Part shown: in pieces, positions 38,758 to 48,802 of the stretch | Numbering within the stretch: position 1 is the first letter of the stretch | How the letters are laid out: each line of letters opens with the position of its first letter | NCBI GenBank assembly: GCA_946631295.1 | Contig: CAMOZY010000002.1 | Span: 32,311 to 96,310, forward strand | Source of the DNA: an uncultured Lachnospiraceae bacterium | Lineage (GTDB): Bacteria; Bacillota; Clostridia; Lachnospirales; Lachnospiraceae | Length of the DNA stretch: 64,000 nucleotides | Reading direction: 5' to 3' | Notes under the pieces: generated by a model | The model's input: the letters and a program-made list of their open reading frames with translations, nothing else | What the model was told of the DNA's origin: nothing | Database searches by the model: none | Made by a program: the position numbers and the translations under genes

Positions 38758-39239
38758 TTATATGCACTGTCGAGGGCTTTTTTTACCGCTCTCATACGGA
38801 TGAAGAAATTCTTGAGCACCGCGCTGCATTCCTCGGAAAGGACTCCGGTTACTATTTCGCAGCTGTGTGTGAATGCCGGATTGTTAAGGATGTCTGCCAC
38901 GGTTCCTGCACTTCCCGATTTTGGTGACATGCATCCGATGACAACCTTGGGAATGCGTGACTGCACCGCAGCGCCGGCGCACATCTGACAGGGTTCAAGC
39001 GTAACATACATGGTGCATTCTTCAAGCCGCCAGTCTTTTAAGTATGAGCAGGCTTTTTTTATTGCTGTGATCTCTGCGTGGGAAAGTGCAGAGTGGTCAG
39101 TGTTTCTGCGGTTATATCCCTTTCCGATGATCTTACCGTCATGGACTATAACGCAGCCGATGGGAACCTCACCTGCTTCTGCAGCCTTCTTTGCAAGCTT
39201 TATCGCTTCCTTCATGTATTTTTCATCTTCTGTAAGCAT
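38754..39239 (-). CDS. tadA: tRNA-specific adenosine deaminase
   Basis: LSHAEITAI and TLEPCQMCAGA zinc motifs; start trimmed to MLTEDEKYM after AAGG. Confidence 0.93.
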   Translation of the reverse strand: MLTEDEKYMKEAIKLAKKAAEAGEVPIGCVIVHDGKIIGKGYNRRNTDHSALSHAEITAIKKACSYLKDWRLEECTMYVTLEPCQMCAGAAVQSRIPKVVIGCMSPKSGSAGTVADILNNPAFTHSCEIVTGVLSEECSAVLKNFFIRMRAVKKALDSAYK

Positions 39240-39459
39240 ATCGTACGCAAAACCTTTCACGCGTGTACAATGATCATATGTCATCTTGGGAAAACGTAAA
39301 AATATTTTGTAACAGATCATCTGATTTGTAAAGAGTGGGGCTGATGATCGTTAAACATGGTAAAATCAATAGGTGTGATAATATGCAGGGGAAATGCAGT
39401 AGAAATACAGTAATACTCGGATATATGTTATACGAAATAAATGTGCATGGAGATTACAG

Positions 39460-40080
39460 ATGAGAAGATGTGTGATCATCGGTGGCGCCGATATAAGCAG
39501 CTATGAATATATAAAGAGACGTTTTCAGGATGAGGATTTTTTCATCTACTGTGACAGCGGATTAAAGCATATGGATAAGCTTGGTAGAAAGCCTGATCTG
39601 ATCGTAGGGGATTTCGATTCACATGAAGATCCTCATATGGATATTGAGACAATAACTCTGCCGTGCGAAAAGGATGATACGGATACTTACTTTGCCGTAA
39701 AGGAAGCAATCAGACGCGGATTCGAGGAGTTCCTTCTAGTCGGAGTTATCGGCAACAGATTCGACCATACCATGGGAAATGTCTCGATCCTTCTGTATCT
39801 TGATTCAATGGGTAAGAAGGGCATTATCATCGATGATTATTCGGAGATGGAGATTGTATCGAATGAGCCTGCATGTATTGATGACTCGTATTCGTACTTT
39901 TCCCTGCTGAATATCTCGGGCGTCGCTAAGGGAATTGATATCACAGATGCCAAGTATCCTTTGGAAAATGGCGAGATAACTCCCGAATACCAGTATGGTA
40001 TCAGCAACGAAGTTCTTCCGGGAAAGACAGCATGCGTATCCGTAAAAGAAGGAAGACTGCTATTGGTGAAGGTGGTTTGA
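39460..40080 (+). CDS. Thiamine diphosphokinase
   Basis: DLIVGDFDSHED, CEKDDTDTYFAVKEAI, GNRFDHTMGNVSIL. Confidence 0.94.
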   Translation: MRRCVIIGGADISSYEYIKRRFQDEDFFIYCDSGLKHMDKLGRKPDLIVGDFDSHEDPHMDIETITLPCEKDDTDTYFAVKEAIRRGFEEFLLVGVIGNRFDHTMGNVSILLYLDSMGKKGIIIDDYSEMEIVSNEPACIDDSYSYFSLLNISGVAKGIDITDAKYPLENGEITPEYQYGISNEVLPGKTACVSVKEGRLLLVKVV

Positions 40081-40147
40081 ATGGAAGACTTATGGTAAAA
40101 CTACTAAGCCGGGGATATAATAAAATCTGTTTGAAAAATCTGTAATA

Positions 40148-40328
40148 GTGCAGATTAATAAGCTGTTATTGGATGATGCGTCACTTGATAGCTGGTATGT
40201 TATCGGATATAACGGTACTGAAGCGACAAATATCGCAAATACTGTGACGCTTTTTGCAACAAATAAGTGTCATGGGAGACGGAGTAACTTATCACTTTGA
40301 TGAAGTCAGTGGAGTACTTGTACAGTAG
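40148..40328 (+). pseudogene. Degenerate C-terminal fragment of a surface/repeat protein
   Basis: VQINKLLLDDASLDSWYVIGYNGTEATNIANTVTLFATNK in one frame, then MGDGVTYHFDEVSGVLVQ* in another; resembles cell-wall-repeat type tails. Confidence 0.45.
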
Positions 40329-40400
40329 GTTGTGATTGGCAGCCGGATGCGAATTTTGCATCATCTGATTTTTGTCAATATTTGATGAAATAGGGATTTG

Positions 40401-40427
40401 GGGGCAGGCTTAGGCCTGCCCCTTTTT
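40401..40427 (+). terminator. Intrinsic terminator
   Basis: GGGGCAGGC-TTAG-GCCTGCCCC followed by TTTTT. Confidence 0.9.
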
Positions 40428-40521
40428 CATTGACACGGGTCTCGAAAAGTTGTAAAAAAGGCTAATTTAGAGTATTATTAAATAGCGTATTTATACGCAT
40501 TTTTACCATGGAGTGAATATT

Positions 40522-41409
40522 ATGGACAACAATCAGAATATCGATCTTGAAAAGATAGTATCAGCCATTTTGGCAGATTATACAGAGGACCGGATCATAA
40601 ATAAAACGGATATTACCGACCAGCCCGACAGGGATAAGGTTCTGGAGATTCTCGACAAATTCATGAAAATGGTCTTCCCGGGATATTTCCGTGAGAAGAA
40701 TTATAAGTTCTATAACCTGAACAGCCGTCTTACCGTGCTTACAGAGGATGTGATCTATAACCTGAAGAAGCAGGTTGCGATATCGCTTGCCCAGAAGCCT
40801 GAATTTGAGAATGCAACATATGATGAACGTCTTGCAGCTGCAGAGGAGATCACCGGAAAGTTCATGCTGAAGATTCCGGACATAAGAGCACTTGTAGAGA
40901 CTGACGTTCAGGCTTTCTTTGACGGAGATCCCGCATCCTATAACCACAGCGAGATAATCCTGTGCTATCCCGGTCTTCGCGCGATAGTTACCGCAAGGAT
41001 CGCACATGAACTCTTTTTACTCGGAGTTCCTCTTATCCCGAGAATGATGACGGAGTATGCACATTCCAGAACGGGTATTGATATCCATCCGGGAGCTACG
41101 ATAGGCAAATATTTCTTCATAGATCACGGAACGGGAATCGTAATAGGCGAGACCACGATCATTGGCGATTACGTCAAGATCTATCAGGGTGTTACCATCG
41201 GTGCACTCTCTACAAGAGGCGGACAGAGTCTTAGGGGCAAGAAGCGCCATCCTACCATAGAGGACAGGGTTACCATTTATGCCGGAGCTTCGATACTCGG
41301 CGGAGAGACTGTCATCGGACATGATGCGGTCATCGGGTCTAATGCTTTCATCACATCATCGGTTGAGCCTGAGAGCAGGGTTAGCTTCAGAGACCAGAAC
41401 TGCAAATAA
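40522..41409 (+). CDS. Serine O-acetyltransferase
   Basis: Hexapeptide repeats GIDIHPGATIGKYFFIDHGTGIVIGETTIIGDYVKIYQGVTIGALS; SD GGAG before 40522. Confidence 0.93.
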   Translation: MDNNQNIDLEKIVSAILADYTEDRIINKTDITDQPDRDKVLEILDKFMKMVFPGYFREKNYKFYNLNSRLTVLTEDVIYNLKKQVAISLAQKPEFENATYDERLAAAEEITGKFMLKIPDIRALVETDVQAFFDGDPASYNHSEIILCYPGLRAIVTARIAHELFLLGVPLIPRMMTEYAHSRTGIDIHPGATIGKYFFIDHGTGIVIGETTIIGDYVKIYQGVTIGALSTRGGQSLRGKKRHPTIEDRVTIYAGASILGGETVIGHDAVIGSNAFITSSVEPESRVSFRDQNCK

Positions 41410-41421
41410 AGGAATATTAAA

Positions 41422-42459
41422 ATGAAATGGGTCAGATTCAGAATTAAGACTACTACAGAGGCTGAGGATATCATAATCAGTGATCTGTATGACATAGGAT
41501 TAGAGGGAGCACAGATAGAGGACAATGTTCCTCTTTCACCTCTTGATAAGGAGAGGATGTTCGTTGATATTCTTCCCGAGACTGCGGAGGACGATGGAAC
41601 GGCATATCTTAACTTCTTTGTTGAGATGGATGAAAACGGTCTTCTGATCACGGGCGGTGAACCGGAACCGGGCACCATGACTATCGGAGCTGCGAATCTT
41701 TCCGGTGACATTTCAAGGAAAAAGAAGGAAGAAGTTCTTTCCGGGATAAAGGAAGTCCTCGAAGACATCAGCAGTTACATGGATATCGGCGAAGGCAGTA
41801 TCGAGGTGTCTGAGACGGATGATATTGACTGGCTGAATAACTGGAAGAATTATTTTCACTCTTTTGAGGTTGATGACATTCTTGTCATTCCTTCATGGGA
41901 GAAAGTTCCTGAGGGAGATAAGCACAGTTACGTGCTTCACATAGATCCGGGAACGGCATTTGGTACCGGAATGCATGATACCACACAGCTCTGCATACGT
42001 AACATAAAAAAGTATGTTAAGGGCGGAGATGAACTGCTTGATATAGGTACCGGAAGCGGAATTCTTGCGATACTTGGACTGATGTTCGGGGCAGGACATG
42101 CATTCGGAACCGACCTTGATCCCTGCGCAGAACCTGCCGTGGCGGAAAACTGTGAAAACAACGGTATTTCTCCGGACAGATTCGATATGGTGATCGGTAA
42201 TATCGCAACGGACGATGATATTCAGGAAAGAGCCGGCAAGGGAAAATTTGACATAGTTGTCGCAAATATCCTTGCAGAGGTTCTTGAGATGATAACTCCC
42301 TGTGTTCCCATAATGCTTAAGGATGGCGGAGTATATATTACATCCGGAATCCTTAATGAGAAGGAAGGCATTGTGACCGCAGCAATGGAAAAGGCGGGAC
42401 TTACCGTTCTTGATATTTCAAGACAGGGCGAGTGGAGCTCTGTAGTGGCTCGTAAGTGA
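41422..42459 (+). CDS. prmA: Ribosomal protein L11 methyltransferase
   Basis: DPGTAFGTGMHDTTQLC, LLDIGTGSGILAI, VVANILAEVL. Confidence 0.96.
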   Translation: MKWVRFRIKTTTEAEDIIISDLYDIGLEGAQIEDNVPLSPLDKERMFVDILPETAEDDGTAYLNFFVEMDENGLLITGGEPEPGTMTIGAANLSGDISRKKKEEVLSGIKEVLEDISSYMDIGEGSIEVSETDDIDWLNNWKNYFHSFEVDDILVIPSWEKVPEGDKHSYVLHIDPGTAFGTGMHDTTQLCIRNIKKYVKGGDELLDIGTGSGILAILGLMFGAGHAFGTDLDPCAEPAVAENCENNGISPDRFDMVIGNIATDDDIQERAGKGKFDIVVANILAEVLEMITPCVPIMLKDGGVYITSGILNEKEGIVTAAMEKAGLTVLDISRQGEWSSVVARK

Positions 42460-42462
42460 CAT

Positions 42463-43215
42463 ATGACTCAGTTTTTTGCGGATGCATCACAAATAAATAC
42501 AGATGAACACAGGCTGGTCATTACGGGTGATGATTATAATCACATCAAAAACGTTCTTCGCATGAGACCGGGTGAAGAGTTCAGCGTAAGGTGTCAGGGA
42601 GTGCCGCGTGAATACAGATGCGGGATCCTTGAGTTTACCGATACGGATGTGATCTGCGAGATCAGGTTCATCAAAGAGGACGACACTGAGCTTCCTGTGA
42701 AGGTAACAATATACCAGGCACTTCCGAAGGCTGACAAGATGGAGACCGTGATCCAGAAGTGTGTTGAGCTCGGAGCGGTGAGGATAATTCCTGTCAGAAC
42801 ATCGAGATGTGTTGTTAAGCTTGATGATAAAAAGGCTAAGGCAAAGTGTGAAAGATGGCAGCAGATAGCTGAAGCTGCCGCAAAACAGAGCCAGAGAGGG
42901 ATCATCCCGGTGGTGGGACCCGTAATGAATCTTGATGAAGCACTTGAAGATGCATCGAAACTGGATGTGAGACTTATGCCTTACGAACTTGCTGGAGATA
43001 TGGCCGCGACAAGAAAGATCATTTCAGATATAGCACCTGATGCAGGAGTCGGGATATTTATCGGACCGGAAGGCGGATTTGATGAAAACGAAGTGACACG
43101 CGCGTCAGAAAGAGGATTTGCTCCGATAACACTCGGCCGCAGAATTCTCAGAACCGAAACGGCTGCCATGACCGTGATGGGATGGCTGGTATATCTGTTT
43201 GATGACAAAGCGTGA
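42463..43215 (+). CDS. rsmE: 16S rRNA (uracil(1498)-N(3))-methyltransferase
   Basis: HIKNVLRMRPGE, KMETVIQKCVELG, FIGPEGGFDENEV, LGRRILRTETA. Confidence 0.96.
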   Translation: MTQFFADASQINTDEHRLVITGDDYNHIKNVLRMRPGEEFSVRCQGVPREYRCGILEFTDTDVICEIRFIKEDDTELPVKVTIYQALPKADKMETVIQKCVELGAVRIIPVRTSRCVVKLDDKKAKAKCERWQQIAEAAAKQSQRGIIPVVGPVMNLDEALEDASKLDVRLMPYELAGDMAATRKIISDIAPDAGVGIFIGPEGGFDENEVTRASERGFAPITLGRRILRTETAAMTVMGWLVYLFDDKA

Positions 43216-43286
43216 TGAGCGTAAGGAATGGCATTTGATTGTTACTGCTGATCAGTGATGTCTGAAATCTTGGGGGAGAGTCGGAT

Positions 43287-43661
43287 ATGGAAAGCACACA
43301 TGAAGACAGGTCGTATGATCTGTTCCTGGCACTGGATAAAAAGTCATATGAATACCGCATCGAAAATATACATGAGGAAAAAGAAGAGGCATACAAACTC
43401 GTATTCACCGTGGACTGGAAGCCAATATCCGAAACTCACGGACTGAGGGCCGGAGATGAAGCAATCTGGGCTGTCTCGCTTGCACTGTATGACTGTTTCG
43501 GAATGGTCATATACCGTACTGAACATGGAGAATTTACCTGGCCGGATCCTGATATGGACCGCTATGAAAAGAATAAAGAGCGATTAAATGAGCTTGTGTC
43601 CAACTGGCACGGAGTAATGGCTCCTCATACCAATATCAAAACAGAGTATTTAAAGATATAA
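43287..43661 (+). CDS. Hypothetical protein
   Basis: 124-aa ORF with SD GGGGGAGAG upstream; no family recognised. Confidence 0.6.
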   Translation: MESTHEDRSYDLFLALDKKSYEYRIENIHEEKEEAYKLVFTVDWKPISETHGLRAGDEAIWAVSLALYDCFGMVIYRTEHGEFTWPDPDMDRYEKNKERLNELVSNWHGVMAPHTNIKTEYLKI

Positions 43662-43736
43662 AATTGATTCATTCCCTGTTTTGCGGGATGGAACAGATTA
43701 AAGCATTTATTGATAGCAGATGAAAGGAAGGTCCTT

Positions 43737-45674
43737 ATGAACAGACGTAAAAGGATAGGACTGTTTGTTGCATATCCGGAATTGACTCATGTTCGCCGGG
43801 TTATCGAAGGTACTAAGGCACAGTGTGCAAAGTATGATTACGACCTGTGCGTGTTTGCGTCGAATGTCCATTTTTCCTTCCCTCATCTTAATTATCTGCG
43901 CGGTGAAGCCAACATATTCGAACTGGCTAACTTCGATGAGCTCGATGGTGTCATTCTTGATAATGTGACAATGGTCGGAGATAAGGATGACAAGATTCAG
44001 AAAAGGCTTCTTGAACGTCTTGCTGAATATCCGGATCTTCCAAAGTTTGCGCTGGAACTTCCCTCTGAAGGAGTTGAACTTATAGAGAGCGACAGTGAAG
44101 AAATCCTCAGGGAAGAGTGCCGCCACGTAATAGAGGTTCACGGCTGCAGGAAGATATGTGTACTTACCGGAACCAGGGGAAATGAGATAGCGGAAACAAG
44201 GCTTTCCATATTGCTTGATGAGATCAGAAAGCATGATCTGGAAGTTTTGCCGGAGCATATCGTATACGGTGATTTTTATTACTACAGCGGTGATGAACTT
44301 GCAAGGAATATAGCTGATGGCAAGGTTGAAAAGCCTGATGCAGTCGTATGTGCAAGTGACTGTATGGCAATGGGACTGGTAGACAGGCTGAACAAGCTTG
44401 GTATCAGAGTGCCTGAGGATATAGTTGTTGTGGGATTTGATGCATCGGATGAAGGAGCCATCAACATCACGACTATAGCTTCATATGAGCCTGCCGAGAA
44501 GGAAATGGGCGCTGCTGCCGTAGACCGTATTAGGGAAATAATAGAACCGGGTGCGGAGATTATTCCCTATACAAGGAAAATGCATGATCATTTTCATGCC
44601 GGTGCAAGCTGCGGATGCCGTGTGACACCGGTTTATTCCATGAGACGTTTCAGAGACTATCTGTACATCAGCTCTTATAATCCTGCCGATGAAGATAATG
44701 AACATGCGACAGGTATAGGTGCATTCATGGAAGGCTACATCATGGAGGGCTTTACTGCCTCCGCAACTTCCGAGGAATGTATAAGAAAGATATATGATTA
44801 CGCAGACCTTCTGAAGCCTTACAGAAACTTCTATCTGTGTCTTAAGGAAGACTGGAAGAATATGGATAACGAGATGTATGACGGATATCCGGAGAAGATG
44901 CTGCTTTATGCTGCCGTATCACAGGTGGGAGAGGAAAGCTTCTGTGGAGCAAAGGAAGCTGTTTCATTTGATACATCACGTATGCTTCCCAAACTTTATG
45001 AAGAAGCTGATAAAGCATCGGTTTACTATTTTTCACCGATCCATTTTGATGGAGCGCTTATCGGTTATGCAGTGCTTCAGAGAGACCTTGTTGATCAGCC
45101 TGTTATAAATGTGCTGTTCCGAAGCTGGATCCGTTACATCAACAATGCACTTGAGATGACGCGTTCCAAGGAGAGACTCGAAACGTTGTCCATACGTGAT
45201 ATGATGACGGGCCTGTACAATCGAAGAGGCATGTACGAAATGTACAGATCCATGATAGCCGGCGCTAAGGACGGAGATTCTCTGTTTGTGGCCGTTGCAG
45301 ATATGGACGGACTCAAATATGTAAATGATACCTTCGGACACAGCGAGGGTGATTTCGGTATTAAGGCTGTCAGCTCCACACTTGCGTCTGTCGCTAAAAC
45401 GGGTGAGATCTGCGTAAGAAGCGGCGGTGACGAGTTTTTCCTTATCGGTATCGGAAAATACTCTTCGGGAGATGAGGCTGAAAGAGCACTGACATTCACT
45501 GATGCACTTGCCAAGGTGTCTGAGGAAGCAGGTAAGGAATATAATATCTCAGCCAGCATAGGCTGCGTTGTGTTTGAAGACTGTAAACAGATCACTCTTG
45601 ATAATGCGCTTAGTGAAGCGGATGAAAGAATGTACAGATACAAGGTTAAGAACAGAAGACACAGAATGGTGTGA
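43737..45674 (+). CDS. Diguanylate cyclase (GGDEF) with LacI/periplasmic-binding-protein-like sensor; paralog of 12193-14082
   Basis: RKRIGLFVAYPELTHVRRVIEG...VVCASDCMAMGLVDRLNKLGIRVPEDIVVVGFDASDEG; CVRSGGDEFFLIG. Confidence 0.93.
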   Translation: MNRRKRIGLFVAYPELTHVRRVIEGTKAQCAKYDYDLCVFASNVHFSFPHLNYLRGEANIFELANFDELDGVILDNVTMVGDKDDKIQKRLLERLAEYPDLPKFALELPSEGVELIESDSEEILREECRHVIEVHGCRKICVLTGTRGNEIAETRLSILLDEIRKHDLEVLPEHIVYGDFYYYSGDELARNIADGKVEKPDAVVCASDCMAMGLVDRLNKLGIRVPEDIVVVGFDASDEGAINITTIASYEPAEKEMGAAAVDRIREIIEPGAEIIPYTRKMHDHFHAGASCGCRVTPVYSMRRFRDYLYISSYNPADEDNEHATGIGAFMEGYIMEGFTASATSEECIRKIYDYADLLKPYRNFYLCLKEDWKNMDNEMYDGYPEKMLLYAAVSQVGEESFCGAKEAVSFDTSRMLPKLYEEADKASVYYFSPIHFDGALIGYAVLQRDLVDQPVINVLFRSWIRYINNALEMTRSKERLETLSIRDMMTGLYNRRGMYEMYRSMIAGAKDGDSLFVAVADMDGLKYVNDTFGHSEGDFGIKAVSSTLASVAKTGEICVRSGGDEFFLIGIGKYSSGDEAERALTFTDALAKVSEEAGKEYNISASIGCVVFEDCKQITLDNALSEADERMYRYKVKNRRHRMV

Positions 45675-45727
45675 CAAAGAGTCCGGATATAACCGGACAT
45701 CAATAATTCTTTTTGGGGATTGTGAAA

Positions 45728-47785
45728 ATGAAGTTAAGATCATATAGATTACTGCACCTTATGGCGGCGCTCTTTATGAGTGCGTCGCTGTGTGTGTGCA
45801 TGACCGGATGCCAGACACAGACCGTAAGTGATGGTGATCCGGCACAGGTCTCATCCGTCGAACCTGTACCATCCGGTGAAGAGTCTGCAGGTGATGCGAC
45901 CGCGATTGTTCCCGAAGTGCAGGAGATCGTAAAGATCGATGATAACGGAAAGCCCATTTATGATTTTGATGAGTTCGTAAACGGTGAATGGCTGAAGGCG
46001 TGTGAGGAAGCCGGAACAGACAGCACGGTTTCCGCATATTTTGCTAATGATGAGGTCGTAAAAGAAAGCGTCAGGGACATTCTTGAAAACATGGATGTAT
46101 CGGGACTATCTGAAGATGACGGACTTTATAAAGCCATTATGATCTACCGTGAACTTGCGGATTATGAAGATATCCAGGGCAGAATGGATTCTGTGAAAAG
46201 GTATCTTTCCGAGATAGAGAATGTCAGGACTCTTGATGATCTGTACAAGCTGTACGGACGCCCTGAATATTCGCTGTACAATGATTCACTCGATTTTTAT
46301 GTTGATCCTGATGATAACGGAAACATGATGGTGTTTTTTTGTCCGTACGGTGAAGAGGGATTCATTTCATATCTTCAGGGAGTAATGAGCAATCCGGAGG
46401 ATGATCCTTCGAGAACGGCAATACTGAGTTATTATGGAGCGCTCGGATATTCGGAAGACAAGATGGCTGAACTTATCGGGAAAGCTGCTCAGATAACAGA
46501 TCTTATCAATCAGCTTGTTTCCGAAAATGATGATGGATATTCATACTATACTTATCCGGAAACACTGGAGGAAGCAGGAATGAAGGTTCCGGTATTTGAT
46601 ATTCTTGATGAGCTTGGAGCTCTTCATAATGAGGAATGTATACTTGCACCCAAGAATGTGTCAGATATTTTAAATGAGATATTCGTGCCTGAAAATGTGG
46701 AGATGCTTAAGGCATACTGGATTCTGATGGCGGCAGATTGTCTTGCCGGTGCATCGGGGTTTTATGCTGAAATGTATGAATCAGCCGGTCGCGATTATAC
46801 GGAAACCAGCGTTTATCCCATCATAACCGAACGTGCCGGCGATGTTCTTGCCGAAGAATACATGAACAGATATCTGGATGATAGCACTTATGATGAAATG
46901 ACAAATCTGTTTGAGGATATCAAAAAGGCTGCCATGTCAGTTGTTAACGATACCGAATGGCTTAGCGTTCACGGACAGGAAAAAGCCAGAGCCAAGTTTA
47001 TGAGAATGCAGGTTTGCATCGGAAGTAACAAATATACAAATGATCTTTCAGATATTGTACTTACAGGCAATGCGGTTGATGACTTTATAGCTCTTACATT
47101 ATCCAGGCAGCGTCACGAGTGGTCCCAGACTGCTTATGAAGATCTCGAGCGTGGTATGTATGATGCGGATATGCTCAGCACGAATGCTATTTATTACAGC
47201 TGCTATAATTCATTTTTGCTGAATGCAGCTCTTCTTTGTGATCCCAGGTGTTCGTCAGATGCTCCTTACGAGGAGAGACTTGGATATGCCGGAATAACGA
47301 TCGCACATGAACTTTCGCATTCTCTTGATCCCTGGGGAATTCAGTATGATGATGAGGGCTGTCGCCTTGATGAGACCTGGTTTTCCGACGAGGAACAGAC
47401 AGCATACGCGGATGCGATTCAGAGGATTGTAGATTTTTATGACGGTAAGGATGGCGGTTTCAGAAGGACTATTTCCGGCGAGCGCACTGTGACTGAGAAT
47501 TTTGCCGATCTTCTGGCTATGCAGATCTGCCTGACACTGCTGTCACAAAAAGATGATCCGGATTATGACCTGTTTTTCAGGACGGTGGCTGAACAGAGAA
47601 CCATGTATCTTACCGAGGATGATGTCGATTACTACGTTGATGATTCGCACCTGACAGGAAAACTCAGGATCGATTATATCTTCGGAATGTTTGATAAGTT
47701 CTATGAGATTTATGATATCGATCCAAGCAGTCCCTACTATGTACGCGAGCAGGACAGACTCCGCGTGTTTGGGGCTGAGATGTAA
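45728..47785 (+). CDS. M13 family metallopeptidase, putative lipoprotein
   Basis: Signal peptide with MTGC lipobox-like site; IAHELSHSLDPWG (HExxH), TVTENFADLLAM (ExxxD). Confidence 0.9.
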   Translation: MKLRSYRLLHLMAALFMSASLCVCMTGCQTQTVSDGDPAQVSSVEPVPSGEESAGDATAIVPEVQEIVKIDDNGKPIYDFDEFVNGEWLKACEEAGTDSTVSAYFANDEVVKESVRDILENMDVSGLSEDDGLYKAIMIYRELADYEDIQGRMDSVKRYLSEIENVRTLDDLYKLYGRPEYSLYNDSLDFYVDPDDNGNMMVFFCPYGEEGFISYLQGVMSNPEDDPSRTAILSYYGALGYSEDKMAELIGKAAQITDLINQLVSENDDGYSYYTYPETLEEAGMKVPVFDILDELGALHNEECILAPKNVSDILNEIFVPENVEMLKAYWILMAADCLAGASGFYAEMYESAGRDYTETSVYPIITERAGDVLAEEYMNRYLDDSTYDEMTNLFEDIKKAAMSVVNDTEWLSVHGQEKARAKFMRMQVCIGSNKYTNDLSDIVLTGNAVDDFIALTLSRQRHEWSQTAYEDLERGMYDADMLSTNAIYYSCYNSFLLNAALLCDPRCSSDAPYEERLGYAGITIAHELSHSLDPWGIQYDDEGCRLDETWFSDEEQTAYADAIQRIVDFYDGKDGGFRRTISGERTVTENFADLLAMQICLTLLSQKDDPDYDLFFRTVAEQRTMYLTEDDVDYYVDDSHLTGKLRIDYIFGMFDKFYEIYDIDPSSPYYVREQDRLRVFGAEM

Positions 47786-47870
47786 CACGTTAAAGATGTG
47801 AAATATCAGATGTATACATATAGGGTTGTGGATGCATTATAAACGCAGATGAATGCGTAAAGGAGATAAA

Positions 47871-48761
47871 ATGCTGAACGGTGAGGAAAGGATGGATATG
47901 GATTTTGCCAGAACCATCCTGGATTATGCTCATAATAATCTCTGTGAATTCGAAAAAGGCGGAGCTTCATCCAATCAGATATATTACTTTGACTACGAAG
48001 GCATCAGATACGTTCTGAAAAAGCCTCTGATGATCGGAGATAACCTGTCTCCCTTCTGGCTGATGATGAAGTATGTCTTCGATTATTCTTTTGAAGAACA
48101 GATTGATAATCTTTACAAGGTTTATAATGCCCTCCGGGATAATCCTCATATATCCACTGCGACGCTGGTTGCAGCAGATGAGGAAGCGATGATATACGAA
48201 TTTGCCGAAGGACATTCCATTGAGCGTGATGAATTTCCCGACGGCAAGGACAATGCATACAGACTTGGTCAGTATATCGGATACAATCACCGTATAGCAC
48301 ATGAAAACTGTGGTATATACGGAGTTGAAAATGTTAAGGATTTTACCGCCTCTGCGATCGATTACATGGACAGATGCATTTCACTGCACTGGGACAGCGA
48401 TTCGATGACTGACAGAAAGCTGCAGGTCCTTCTTGAAGAAGTCAGGGAGATGGAATTCAAGAGCAGCAGATATTCTCTGATAATGGTCGATATGTCAGCT
48501 GATCAGTTTCTTTTTAAGGGAGAGGATATCCGTACCTGCGTGGATCTCGACGCATATGTTGTAGGACCTGTTGAGTGGGAGCTGTGTTTTCTTTTCCATC
48601 AGGTGGAGGAATGGAACAGCTTCAAGCAGGGATATGAAAGATACCAGCCTATGCCTGAATTCAGAAAATATGACAAATTCTTCTATCTGCTGATGTCTCT
48701 GAATTCGTATAAAAACAAGCGTGAGATGGAAGAATACTGGTCAATGTATCTTTTCCGCTGA
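47871..48761 (+). CDS. APH/CotS-like protein-kinase-fold protein
   Basis: SLIMVDMSADQFLFKGEDIRTCVDLDAYVVGPVEWEL resembles HGDLHPGNxLF...IDxE of APH-fold kinases with substitutions; SD AAAGGAG. Confidence 0.6.
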   Translation: MLNGEERMDMDFARTILDYAHNNLCEFEKGGASSNQIYYFDYEGIRYVLKKPLMIGDNLSPFWLMMKYVFDYSFEEQIDNLYKVYNALRDNPHISTATLVAADEEAMIYEFAEGHSIERDEFPDGKDNAYRLGQYIGYNHRIAHENCGIYGVENVKDFTASAIDYMDRCISLHWDSDSMTDRKLQVLLEEVREMEFKSSRYSLIMVDMSADQFLFKGEDIRTCVDLDAYVVGPVEWELCFLFHQVEEWNSFKQGYERYQPMPEFRKYDKFFYLLMSLNSYKNKREMEEYWSMYLFR

Positions 48762-48802
48762 TGTCTTTGATCGTATAAAGCTGATGAAAAACGTTTTGCT
48801 TT

